Positions 1-5,801 of a stretch of DNA of 10,450 nucleotides are shown here, one piece after another (position 1 is the stretch's first letter; every line of letters begins with the position of its first letter). The position numbers and the translations under genes were made by a program. The notes under the pieces are model-generated. The model made no database searches, had not been told where the DNA came from, and saw nothing but the letters and a program-made list of their open reading frames with translations. This DNA is from Peptococcaceae bacterium UBA5356 (GTDB lineage: Bacteria > Bacillota > Peptococcia > DRI-13 > DTU073): positions 14,620 through 25,069 of the forward strand of contig DHPU01000007.1 in assembly GCA_002407935.1 (NCBI GenBank), given 5' to 3'.

Positions 1-89
1 CCAAGCATTAGTACTACTACCATCAATGATATTACGCCTTTCCTTTTCCTGTGTAAATCAAATAAACAGGCAAATCTTTTTTTAAGCAT
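1..89 (-). CDS. 5' end of an unrecognised membrane or pilin-like protein, cut by the window edge
   Basis: Only the first 29 codons are visible; the gene continues past base 1. The ATG at 89-87 is preceded by a very strong ribosome binding site, GGAGGAGG, 7 nt upstream (97-104). The peptide starts MLKKRFACLF, has a basic stretch (HRKRKG) at residues 13-18, and then turns strongly hydrophobic (VISLMVVVLML). A short basic N-terminus, then K-G and a hydrophobic helix, is the layout of TadE/TadG-like and other pilus-associated membrane proteins in Firmicutes, but 29 residues cannot prove this. It lies 115 nt downstream of the lipoprotein gene on the same strand with no visible terminator between, so co-transcription is likely. 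The frame is also open for about 50 codons upstream of the ATG, but no start codon lies there. Confidence 0.65.
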   Translation of the reverse strand, partial: MLKKRFACLFDLHRKRKGVISLMVVVLML

Positions 90-204
90 CTTTTTTCCTC
101 CTCCAAAATAAGTTGAAAAAACGGCTTTGGCAATACTTCCATTATGAATAACCGATAATATTGCCTCACTATAATCTCGGCGATAATCTACATCTATTTT
201 ATTT

Positions 205-1062
205 TTATCTCTTACCCGAGCCGCCGCACATAGGACAAGTCACACGTCCGCTGCCACCGCATCTTGGACAAAACACTGTTTTTTGCGTCTGCTTATACTG
301 CTTCGAAACAGGGTCATATATTTGTTGATACTCGATTTTTGAACCTGTGCCACTACAATATGTACATATACTTCGACCCGCTCCGTTACAAGTACCACAG
401 TTTGCGCCGCTGGTCGAGCCACTTGATCCCTTGCCGCCGGAAACCTCGCTCGCAGCTCCGCCGCTGGGAACACTTAGCCCTGCCGTACCAGAGGCAGCAA
501 GGTCAATGACAACGTTTGTCTCCAATGTGGCGGCGCTGCGGTCGCCGGAAAAATCAACAATGCCATCATCAAACACGGACATAAACAGGACACTCGGTAC
601 ATAAAGGCAACCATCGATACAAACAGGGGCATCCAATGCCGATACTAATTTGATGCTTTTTCGTCCATAAGTCATCTCCGGTTTACCTGCCGTTACCTTA
701 AGTATACTGCCATTAATCTTGGTGGTCAGCACACTTTCATCCTTGCTGCAAAGACACTCCACCCCAAAATAGGCTAACACATCCTTTAATGGATAATAAC
801 CACCTTTGGGGGCGTCCGGATAGGTAAATGGCAGATTTTTTGTCTCCACCTCGCGGCCATTTATCACTAAACGGTAACGCATTCTACCCTCGTCATCCTC
901 AAAGGGAAAGGTTTGCTTCGGCTCTGGTTCGCCTCCCTCCGCGATGTTTTCCAGGGGATTTTTCGACTCCGTTTCGGTAACAGTGCTTTGTTTTTGGCTA
1001 CATGAGCATAGGGTCATACAAAACAGCATAACTAACAATAATGCGAAAAATTTGTTTTTCAT
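205..1062 (-). CDS. Putative lipoprotein with copper-amine-oxidase-N-like domain and C-terminal DnaJ-type zinc finger
   Basis: A 285-aa protein with an N-terminal lipoprotein signal: K2/K4, a hydrophobic core at residues 5-18, and a lipobox-like LCSC with Cys21 as the likely lipidated residue. It is therefore probably anchored outside the membrane. Residues about 63-170 (LVINGREV, YYPLKDVLAYFGVE, a YVPS block) resemble the copper amine oxidase N-terminal-like domain common in clostridial surface proteins. A Gly/Ser-rich linker (about 190-220) leads to four CxxCxGxG motifs at residues 222, 233, 265 and 276, the pattern of the DnaJ cysteine-rich zinc-binding domain, which would bind two zinc ions. 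There is no J domain. The ATG at 1062 is preferred over a TTG two codons upstream at 1068, because AAGGAAGG sits 10 nt from the ATG but only 4 nt from the TTG. Function is unknown; a redox or protein-binding surface role is a guess. Confidence 0.85.
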   Translation of the reverse strand: MKNKFFALLLVMLFCMTLCSCSQKQSTVTETESKNPLENIAEGGEPEPKQTFPFEDDEGRMRYRLVINGREVETKNLPFTYPDAPKGGYYPLKDVLAYFGVECLCSKDESVLTTKINGSILKVTAGKPEMTYGRKSIKLVSALDAPVCIDGCLYVPSVLFMSVFDDGIVDFSGDRSAATLETNVVIDLAASGTAGLSVPSGGAASEVSGGKGSSGSTSGANCGTCNGAGRSICTYCSGTGSKIEYQQIYDPVSKQYKQTQKTVFCPRCGGSGRVTCPMCGGSGKR

Positions 1063-1136
1063 GTTCAATATGCCTTCCTTCTTCTCTCTCTCCTCATAGT
1101 AATCCTCATAATAATATTATTAATGGTTATATTTAT

Positions 1137-1559
1137 TTATGAAAGCAAGGGTTTTAAAAAATAAATAAGAGAAACTCCAACTACTATTAATGCTATTAAT
1201 ATTTGAAAAGCTATTTTTTGGGCAGTAATAGAAACATCATGAATTGCTTTTTCAGCATCGATTTTTTTGGAAAAACGAACCTTTCCGTGTTTATTAATTA
1301 CGACGCCGTAATTACCAAAACTCTCCCCTTTTTTCACCTTATCATATGTATCGCCATCAACGAAAAAAACACCATTATACTCTCCGTTTTCGCTTTGGAG
1401 CCCTATACAATAACGAGAACTACTACTTATATTCATGTTTTGTTTATATATTCGTTTTTCATTCACGTAACATTTATGGACACCGCAAAATTTCAATTTT
1501 GCGGCATTCATAAATGTTATTTCACTGAAGCAGTAAATAGCGAACCCTATATTTGACAT
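1137..1559 (-). CDS. Hypothetical protein with a C-terminal membrane segment
   Basis: 140 aa; I do not recognise the family. The start is well supported: GGGGGAGG lies 6 nt before the ATG at 1559, and a good promoter lies further upstream (1641-1669). The protein has a polar, probably beta-rich body. It includes a possible Cys pair (C25 and C30 in KFCGVHKCYV) and a VFFVDGDTYDKVKKGESFGNYG stretch read here in two parts: VFFVDGDTYDKV at about 64-75 and KKGESFGNYG at about 76-85. Near the end, residues about 115-136 (IAFQILIALIVVGVSLIYFL) form one hydrophobic helix, followed by only a few residues. That suggests a tail-anchored or single-pass membrane protein with the body on the cytoplasmic side. 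It is the first gene of the run leading to the lipoprotein, 74 nt away, and no terminator separates them. A plus-strand frame covering the same bases has no comparable ribosome binding site. Confidence 0.75.
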   Translation of the reverse strand: MSNIGFAIYCFSEITFMNAAKLKFCGVHKCYVNEKRIYKQNMNISSSSRYCIGLQSENGEYNGVFFVDGDTYDKVKKGESFGNYGVVINKHGKVRFSKKIDAEKAIHDVSITAQKIAFQILIALIVVGVSLIYFLKPLLS

Positions 1560-1756
1560 CTAATACCTCCCCCTTTAACTGCTCGCCTAATTTCTATTTT
1601 TATATCTTAAGAGGATCAAAAATGGACGTATTTTGCTAATATTATACATTATACTGAAATAATTATCTAGTTGCTTTCTATCAGAGCTTTTTGCTTTGTG
1701 CCCTTTTTAAATCTTATTTTAAGAAATCTCATACAAAAAACCCGCAATTCCGAGAT
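1560..1756. other. Intergenic region upstream of the 140-aa gene
   Basis: This AT-rich gap lies between the putP terminator and the hypothetical gene. Apart from the promoter at 1641-1669 and the ribosome binding site next to the start codon, I see no reading frame, RNA gene or repeat in it. Confidence 0.5.
1641..1669 (-). promoter_or_regulatory. Putative sigma-A promoter for the 140-aa gene and lipoprotein run
   Basis: On the minus strand a TAGATA box (1664-1669, 4 of 6 matches to TTGACA) is followed after 17 nt by a perfect TATAAT (1641-1646). A second, overlapping TATAAT lies just upstream. Transcription would start near 1634, giving a leader of about 75 nt before the ATG at 1559. Confidence 0.5.
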
Positions 1757-1789
1757 AAAAAAATAGCAGACTTTCTTTCCAAGTCTGCT
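1757..1789 (-). terminator. Rho-independent terminator downstream of putP
   Basis: A perfect 9-bp stem (AGCAGACTT / AAGTCTGCT, 1765-1789) with a 7-nt loop is followed on the minus strand by A and seven Ts (1757-1763). It starts 37 nt after the putP stop and isolates putP from the next gene. The plus-strand side has no T run, so it acts in the putP direction only. Confidence 0.85.
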
Positions 1790-1825
1790 CTAGCGTATAT
1801 AAAAACCTTAAGATTACCTTAACAT

Positions 1826-3352
1826 TTAGCTATCATAGGTTTTGGCAAGTTCAAATTCGGCCTGTATTTCCGGCGACGGTTCTTTCGACAATAAAGAAAC
1901 TATTACAATAAAAATACAGGACGTAACAAAGGCCGGGAATAATTCATAAATCCCCCATACCCCTCCCAGCGGTTTAAGAATCAGCTTCCAAAGAAAGACC
2001 ATCCCTCCTCCGGCTAGCATACCGGCAATAGCACCGGATCTTGTAACCCTCTTCCAGAATAAAGAGAATAACATAATCGGCCCAAAGGTTGCTCCAAAAC
2101 CAGCCCAAGCAAAGGAAACTACCTTAAAGATTACGCTGTTTTCATCTAAGGCAATGATCATGGCAATAATGGCGATAATCACTAACGTAATCTTGGAAGC
2201 AATCAGAACCGCTTTATCACTAGCATTTTTCTTCATAATTCCTTGATAGATATTTTTAGAAAACGCGGAGGCCGCAATAAGCAGATATGAATCAGAGGAG
2301 CTGATTGTTGCCGCCAGTATACCTGCCATAATAATTCCCGCAAAAAACGGAACGAAAAAATTGGTAGATAGTAGAATAAAGATGCTTTCGGCCGCACCTT
2401 GGGTAAGAAAAGCAACAGGATACAAGGCCCTGCCTATTATACCAATAGCTACAGCAGCAGTAAGGGAGATGAGTACCCAAACAACGGCGATTCTTCTTGA
2501 TAAGGTTAGCTCATTCACCTTTCTGATCGACATAAACTTTAATAATACTTGAGGCATCCCAAAATAACCTAAACCCCATGACATTGTAGAGATTATCGTT
2601 AATAAACCATAAATACCGGCTGAACCGAATAAAGGCTTTCCTGCTTCTACCTGTTGAACTCCATTGACTAATGTAGGCTGAGCGATACCAAAAAATTCGA
2701 AAAAGCCCGGAATAGCCCTGACATTTTCAATTACGGCTGAAATACCGCCGGCAGTAGAAATACCTGTTATTAACACCGCCGTCAAGGCAAAAATCATGAT
2801 ACAGCCCTGCATGAAATCAGAGGCGCTTTCCGCCAGGAAACCACCAATGAAGGTATAAAATACTACGAATAAAGCACCGGCAATCATCATCTGCACATAT
2901 TTTAGACCAAATAAGGTGCTAAAAAGTTTACCTACTGCCACAAAGCAGCTCGCCGCGTAAACAGTAAAAAACACTAAAATAAATAAGGCCGCGATGGTCA
3001 TTAAAACCTTTTTCTCTTCTTTGAATCTGTTGCTGATAAAATCAGGAATAGTGATTGCGTCCCCGGCAACATGTGAATATTGACGAAGTCTTTTCGCTAC
3101 CAATAACCAGTTTAAATAAGTACCGATGGCAAGACCGATGGCTGTCCACGCCGCATCAGCCAAACCAAAAAAGTAGGCAACTCCCGGGAGCCCCATTAAG
3201 AGCCAGCCGCTCATATCGGAAGCCTCCGCACCCATGGCCACAATCCATGGGCCCAATGACCTCCCCCCGATCAGATAGTTTTCGCTGCTTTCACTGGCAC
3301 GTCTTGCGTAATATAAGCCAATGCCAATAACCACGGCGATGTACAAACCCAT
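1826..3352 (-). CDS. putP: Sodium/proline symporter PutP, apparently 5'-truncated by an adjacent mobile element
   Basis: 508 aa of the solute:sodium symporter (SSS) family. The diagnostic block GGRSLGPWIVAMGAEASDMSGWLL (residues about 28-51, quoted here as GGRSLGPW and ASDMSGWLLMGLPG) matches PutP/OpuE, including the Asp and Ser of the Na+/proline site. Later membrane helices are uninterrupted to the stop, as expected for a protein of about 13 helices that imports proline with Na+. The N-terminus is odd. PutP proteins I recall from Bacillus have about 8-10 more residues before the IGLY segment, in helix 1. Here the ATG at 3352 has no Shine-Dalgarno sequence. The upstream codons run directly into the end of the transposase element at 3362, where an in-frame TGA lies (3380-3382). 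The native start, leader and promoter therefore seem lost. The rest carries no frameshift, so the event looks recent or the gene is still expressed in some way. Uptake of proline would complement the proBA synthesis genes in this window, but the two are not adjacent. Confidence 0.9.
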   Translation of the reverse strand: MGLYIAVVIGIGLYYARRASESSENYLIGGRSLGPWIVAMGAEASDMSGWLLMGLPGVAYFFGLADAAWTAIGLAIGTYLNWLLVAKRLRQYSHVAGDAITIPDFISNRFKEEKKVLMTIAALFILVFFTVYAASCFVAVGKLFSTLFGLKYVQMMIAGALFVVFYTFIGGFLAESASDFMQGCIMIFALTAVLITGISTAGGISAVIENVRAIPGFFEFFGIAQPTLVNGVQQVEAGKPLFGSAGIYGLLTIISTMSWGLGYFGMPQVLLKFMSIRKVNELTLSRRIAVVWVLISLTAAVAIGIIGRALYPVAFLTQGAAESIFILLSTNFFVPFFAGIIMAGILAATISSSDSYLLIAASAFSKNIYQGIMKKNASDKAVLIASKITLVIIAIIAMIIALDENSVIFKVVSFAWAGFGATFGPIMLFSLFWKRVTRSGAIAGMLAGGGMVFLWKLILKPLGGVWGIYELFPAFVTSCIFIVIVSLLSKEPSPEIQAEFELAKTYDS

Positions 3353-3361
3353 GGGAAGCCC

Positions 3362-3383
3362 AAGGGGACGGGGTTGTTGTCAC
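3362..3383 (+). repeat. Inverted terminal repeat, putP-side copy
   Basis: 22-bp repeat beginning AAGGGGACGGGGTT. It is the inverted partner of 4190-4211, with two mismatches, and overlaps the frame upstream of putP. Confidence 0.85.
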
Positions 3384-3385
3384 AT

Positions 3386-4147
3386 TTATACCCTTGTAAC
3401 AACACCTCTATTGATTCCGGTTAGTCGCTCGATTTGCCTAATTGACAGTCCATACTTTCCCTTTAATTCTTTTAAGATTCCGTTCCTTGCTATAATATTT
3501 AGTTTTTGCAAATCGGTTGCGTTTGCCAAGTTATACTTTTGCTTGATTATATTCCTTGCTTCCGCATCAGTTAAGCGGTGCTTTTCTTCTATTTCCAGAC
3601 ACAAATCTGCATTTAGTTCATTATTATATTGGATAAATCTTTCTACTGCTGTTTCTTTTTTATCGCTAAACATATTTAAAGCAAATTCTGTGTCAATCAG
3701 TTTTTGTTTGTTTATGTACTCACTGTAACTACTCCATTGGTATTCTTTAGCTTCTCTTAATATCCCAGCCTTAACCGGGTTTTGATGGATATATCTTAAA
3801 ACCGTAAGAAAGTAGACATCGTTTTCTACCGGTTCACTTTTAAATCTGTCTTGAAATAAATTCCCGATTCTTTCATATTTCCGGTTATACCAATAAACAT
3901 AACTTCCGCATATCCTGCGCATTATTTGTTCTAATGGTTCTGTGCCTACCTTCAGTAAAATATGCAAGTGATTCCCCATTAAACAGTATGCATAGATTTC
4001 ATATCTACTTTTTTCTTTATACTGCTGCATAGTTTGGATAAATCTTTCGCAATCTTCTTGATCTTCAAAAATACTCTGTCGGTTAATGCCTCGCATTATA
4101 ATGTGATATATTCCACTTTTACTTTTTTTGCGCGCTTTCCTTGGCAT
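3386..4147 (-). CDS. REP-associated (RAYT-like) Y1 HUH transposase
   Basis: 253 aa, full length for this family. The N-terminus (MPRKARKKS, then GIYHIIMRGINRQ) is the typical RAYT opening. Residues 60-62 (H-L-H within GNHLHILLKV) form the HUH metal-binding motif. The block RYIHQNPVKAG at about 118-128 is the family signature; the nucleophile is probably Y112 or Y119. The C-terminus (GLSIRQIERLTGINRGVV) looks like a helix-turn-helix. This enzyme class nicks single-stranded DNA at hairpin-linked sites and joins through a 5' phosphotyrosine. The start at 4147 has GGGGTGAT 5 nt upstream, which lies partly inside a hairpin stem (4157-4187). The gene is intact, so the element may still be active. 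Confidence 0.93.
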   Translation of the reverse strand: MPRKARKKSKSGIYHIIMRGINRQSIFEDQEDCERFIQTMQQYKEKSRYEIYAYCLMGNHLHILLKVGTEPLEQIMRRICGSYVYWYNRKYERIGNLFQDRFKSEPVENDVYFLTVLRYIHQNPVKAGILREAKEYQWSSYSEYINKQKLIDTEFALNMFSDKKETAVERFIQYNNELNADLCLEIEEKHRLTDAEARNIIKQKYNLANATDLQKLNIIARNGILKELKGKYGLSIRQIERLTGINRGVVTRV

Positions 4148-4156
4148 AAATTATCA

Positions 4157-4187
4157 CCCCAAGACTATTAATATCATAGTCATGGGG
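4157..4187 (-). promoter_or_regulatory. Hairpin sequestering the transposase ribosome binding site
   Basis: An imperfect palindrome of 5 bp (CCCCA/TGGGG), one A.A mismatch and 6 bp (GACTAT/ATAGTC) around a 7-nt loop. On the minus strand the 3' arm supplies the GGGG of the transposase ribosome binding site. IS200 tnpA is known to be repressed by a comparable 5' hairpin; the same role here is inference. Confidence 0.6.
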
Positions 4188-4196
4188 TTGTGTCAA
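4168..4196 (-). promoter_or_regulatory. Putative internal promoter of the transposase gene
   Basis: Minus-strand TTGACA (4191-4196, inside the terminal repeat), a 17-nt spacer, and TATTAA (4168-4173, 4 of 6 matches to TATAAT). A transcript would begin near 4160-4165, inside or after the 3' arm of the hairpin. It would therefore lack the 5' arm and leave the ribosome binding site free. Confidence 0.45.
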
Positions 4197-4211
4197 TAAC
4201 CCCGTCCCCTT
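4190..4211 (-). repeat. Inverted terminal repeat, tRNA-side copy
   Basis: 22-bp partner of 3362-3383, 20 of 22 identical when inverted. It contains the TTGACA box of the putative transposase promoter. Confidence 0.85.
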
Positions 4212-4219
4212 GTCAACAA

Positions 4220-4295
4220 TGGTGGAGACGAGGGGGATCGAACCCCTGACCTCCTGACTGCCAGTCAGGCGCGCTCCCAGCTGCGCTACGCCCCC
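4220..4295 (-). tRNA. tRNA-Ala (anticodon GGC)
   Basis: A complete 76-nt cloverleaf with genome-encoded CCA. The acceptor arm GGGGGCG pairs with CGTCTCC and keeps a G3-U70 wobble pair, the main identity element for alanyl-tRNA synthetase. The D stem is GCGC/GCGC. The anticodon stem CCTGA/TCAGG encloses loop CTGGCAG, giving anticodon GGC for GCC/GCU codons. The T stem AGGGG/CCCCT encloses TTCGATC. The discriminator base is A. A consensus promoter lies about 50 nt upstream. The mobile element begins 8 nt after the CCA, and no terminator is visible in that gap. Confidence 0.97.
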
Positions 4296-4344
4296 ATTTT
4301 ACTATATTTATTACTTTAAAACTATTAACCTGTCACATCTACAT

Positions 4345-4373
4345 ATTATATTAACTTCAAACCTATTTGTCAA
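4345..4373 (-). promoter_or_regulatory. Consensus sigma-A promoter for tRNA-Ala
   Basis: Minus-strand TTGACA (4368-4373), exactly 17 nt, then TATAAT (4345-4350): both boxes match consensus at all 12 positions. Transcription would begin near 4338, about 43 nt before the tRNA. Such strength suits a stable RNA gene. Confidence 0.85.
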
Positions 4374-4376
4374 TTA

Positions 4377-4416
4377 CTTCGTTGCTTCGTTGCTTCGTTG
4401 CTTCGTCGCTTCGTCG
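4377..4416. repeat. 8-bp tandem repeat, five units
   Basis: Three copies of CTTCGTTG are followed by two of CTTCGTCG, with a partial CT after. It lies between the rsfS stop (4428) and the tRNA promoter, 3 nt upstream of the -35 box. The array is noncoding and prone to slippage, so the copy number may vary between strains. Confidence 0.9.
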
Positions 4417-4427
4417 CTATAAAAACC

Positions 4428-4814
4428 TTACTCCAAATCCTCCGTATACTCCGTAAGCGGGGCATCCCCCCATAATCTTTCCAAGTTATAAAACTGCCGT
4501 TCTTCCTCCTGAAAAATATGCGCAATTACTGCCCCATAATCCAGTAAAATCCACCTTCCTTCCGCATACCCTTCCCGTCTGCCCAAAAAAAATCCCGCTT
4601 TTTTCATTTTCTCTGCCACGTTATCGGCAATAGCTTGAGTCTGAGTACGGGAATTTCCGCTGCAAACAATAAAATAATCCGTGATTAAAGAGACTTCCGC
4701 TAATTCAATCATCATGATCTTCTTCCCTTTTTTCTCGGCGATTGCCTGACATGCCAATAAGGTGATTCCCTTACTGTCGCTTAAATCCTTTGCCACAATA
4801 CTATTCCTCCACAT
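4428..4814 (-). CDS. rsfS: Ribosomal silencing factor RsfS
   Basis: 128 aa from the ATG at 4814. RsfS (the DUF143/Iojap family) binds ribosomal protein uL14 and blocks joining of the 30S and 50S subunits when nutrients are short. Matching sequence includes the segments AEVSLITDYFIVCSGNS, RREGYAEGRWILLDYG and VIAHIFQEEERQFYNLERLWGDA, which span the conserved fold and the C-terminal signature. It overlaps the end of yqeK by 14 nt from this ATG. A GTG at 4796, 4 nt after the yqeK stop, has a stronger GGAGG site 9 nt upstream. It would give a 122-aa protein closer to the usual family length, so it may be the true start. Either way the two genes are translationally linked. No terminator follows; the tandem repeat begins 11 nt after the stop. 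Confidence 0.95.
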   Translation of the reverse strand: MWRNSIVAKDLSDSKGITLLACQAIAEKKGKKIMMIELAEVSLITDYFIVCSGNSRTQTQAIADNVAEKMKKAGFFLGRREGYAEGRWILLDYGAVIAHIFQEEERQFYNLERLWGDAPLTEYTEDLE

Positions 4815-5379
4815 TATCCATCTCCAAAAGGTGCCAATTTCTAGCCTGTACCGTTAAAGGATGGATTAATAATTTTCTTCGCAGCACATATTGCAACGTG
4901 CCGTCAAAAGCAGCTAATAACCCCTCATCCAAATCATCTTCGCATATCCTGCGTAATTCGTCAACACCTTCATAAGTTCGACCCGGTTCAAGCAAATCTG
5001 CCAAAAAAACGACTTTGTCCAATAACGACATACCCGCACTGCCGGTTGTATGATAATAAATGGCCCGCAGAATTGCTTCGTCTTCGATCTTTAAATCACG
5101 GCGGCATAAAAAAGCTCCTACCGGACCATGCAGAAGGTCAGGCTGTCTTTTTTCCGCCTCACAGATAATTATACCGTACTGCCCGGCCAAAGCCAGGAGC
5201 TCTTGTTCAGTCATGTCCTTGGCATAATCATGTAACAACGCAGCCAAGCGCAACTTTTCCTGATCTAAGCTTAACCCTTCCGTCATACTCACTGCTTTTT
5301 CTACCACTCGCAGTGAATGCTCAAATCTGGCCAAGCTTACTCTGCTTTTCAGGATATTGACATAATAATGAAAATCCAT
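4801..5379 (-). CDS. yqeK: YqeK-family HD-domain hydrolase (probable diadenosine tetraphosphatase)
   Basis: 192 aa. The HD-domain metal ligands are all present: H21 (EHSLRV), H50-D51 (LLHDYAKD), H84 (LLHGPVGA), H110 (IYYHTTG) and D128 (LADLLEP). Bacterial YqeK proteins cleave Ap4A symmetrically to two ADP, lowering a stress-associated alarmone. The nadD-yqeK-rsfS neighbourhood is standard in Firmicutes, and the order here fits apart from an RRM gene between nadD and yqeK. The start at 5379 has a GAGGTAAAGGGG purine tract directly upstream. The terminator of the RRM gene lies about 50 nt upstream, so yqeK-rsfS probably uses its own promoter in that gap; I could not assign one with confidence. 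Confidence 0.93.
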   Translation of the reverse strand: MDFHYYVNILKSRVSLARFEHSLRVVEKAVSMTEGLSLDQEKLRLAALLHDYAKDMTEQELLALAGQYGIIICEAEKRQPDLLHGPVGAFLCRRDLKIEDEAILRAIYYHTTGSAGMSLLDKVVFLADLLEPGRTYEGVDELRRICEDDLDEGLLAAFDGTLQYVLRRKLLIHPLTVQARNWHLLEMDNVEE

Positions 5380-5425
5380 CCCCTTTACCTCTTCCCTATA
5401 TTATCTGCTCTTAACAAAATTATAA

Positions 5426-5453
5426 ATAAAAACCCCCTTTATTTCCAGGGGGT
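5426..5453 (-). terminator. Rho-independent terminator of the RRM gene
   Basis: A 6-bp stem (ACCCCC/GGGGGT, 5432-5453) with a 10-nt loop, followed on the minus strand by a T run. It begins about 35 nt after the RRM stop and separates that gene from yqeK. Confidence 0.85.
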
Positions 5454-5487
5454 AACACTACACATTAGTTTTTACTGTGCCGTATCC

Positions 5488-5742
5488 TTACTGACGGACT
5501 TTAGCTTCATTAACAGTAAGTGGCCTACCATTAAACTCTTTGCCGTCTAGCTGTGCGATAATTGTTTCGGCCGCCTCATCAGCAACTTCTACGAAACCAA
5601 ATCCTCTGGAACGATTAGTTTCCTTTTCCTTAATAATTCGGCTGCTGATAACCTCACCATATTCACCAAAAAAAGCAGTCAAATCTTCCGGAGTCGTTGT
5701 CCAGGGAAGATTACCGACATATAAAGTTTTTGCCAATTCCAT
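5488..5742 (-). CDS. Small RRM-domain RNA-binding protein
   Basis: 84 aa made of a single RNA recognition motif. RNP2 is LYVGNL (residues 7-12) and RNP1 is RGFGFVEV (46-53), both with the aromatic residues that stack on RNA bases. The basic linker EKETNRSRG precedes RNP1. There is no glycine-rich tail as in the cyanobacterial Rbp proteins. Such single-RRM proteins occur in several bacteria, including Clostridia, and are thought to bind single-stranded RNA; the target here is unknown. The start at 5742 has AAAGGTGAG about 8 nt upstream. A TTG two codons later would follow AGGTG at 7 nt and give the common N-terminus MAKTLYVGNL. The gene has its own terminator and a possible promoter, so it seems monocistronic. 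Confidence 0.93.
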   Translation of the reverse strand: MELAKTLYVGNLPWTTTPEDLTAFFGEYGEVISSRIIKEKETNRSRGFGFVEVADEAAETIIAQLDGKEFNGRPLTVNEAKVRQ

Positions 5743-5801
5743 TCACCTCGCTCACCTTTGGAAATACGCAACCTGTTTTTATTATGCATCAAACCTTGCT
5801 T

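Larger units (their letters stand above)
3362..4211 (-). mobile_element. RAYT/IS200-like element with 22-bp inverted terminal repeats
   Basis: An 850-bp unit holding one transposase gene and bounded by an inverted repeat: 3362-3383 on the plus strand and 4190-4211 inverted, matching at 20 of 22 positions. The shared core is AAGGGGACGGGGTT followed by TTG and CAC. One end is 3 nt past the transposase stop and the other is 43 nt before its start. I see no target-site duplication, as expected for HUH transposases. A single transposase flanked by inverted short repeats is the layout known from RAYT-REP systems. The left end abuts the truncated putP; the right end lies 8 nt from the tRNA-Ala CCA. 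The two flanks do not rejoin into an intact putP start, so some flanking DNA may have been lost as well. Confidence 0.8.

Noticed and set aside
90..244. Upstream extension of the partial gene at 1-89
   Set aside because: The frame is open to a TGA near 244 and its translation looks plausible, but it has no usable start codon and overlaps the lipoprotein end; GGAGGAGG in front of the ATG at 89 marks the start.
1203..1556. Plus-strand frame of 117 codons over the 140-aa gene
   Set aside because: It lies opposite a minus-strand gene with a strong ribosome binding site and promoter, has none of its own, and reads as AT-rich shadow sequence.
3321..3728. Plus-strand frame of 135 codons across the putP-transposase junction
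   Set aside because: It is antisense to two clear protein families and crosses the element boundary.
4157..4187. Hairpin as the terminator of tRNA-Ala
   Set aside because: It is followed on the minus strand by TGATAATTT rather than a T run, and it overlaps the transposase ribosome binding site.
4377..4416. Short repeats as a CRISPR array
   Set aside because: The 8-bp units are directly adjacent with no spacers, and no cas genes are present.
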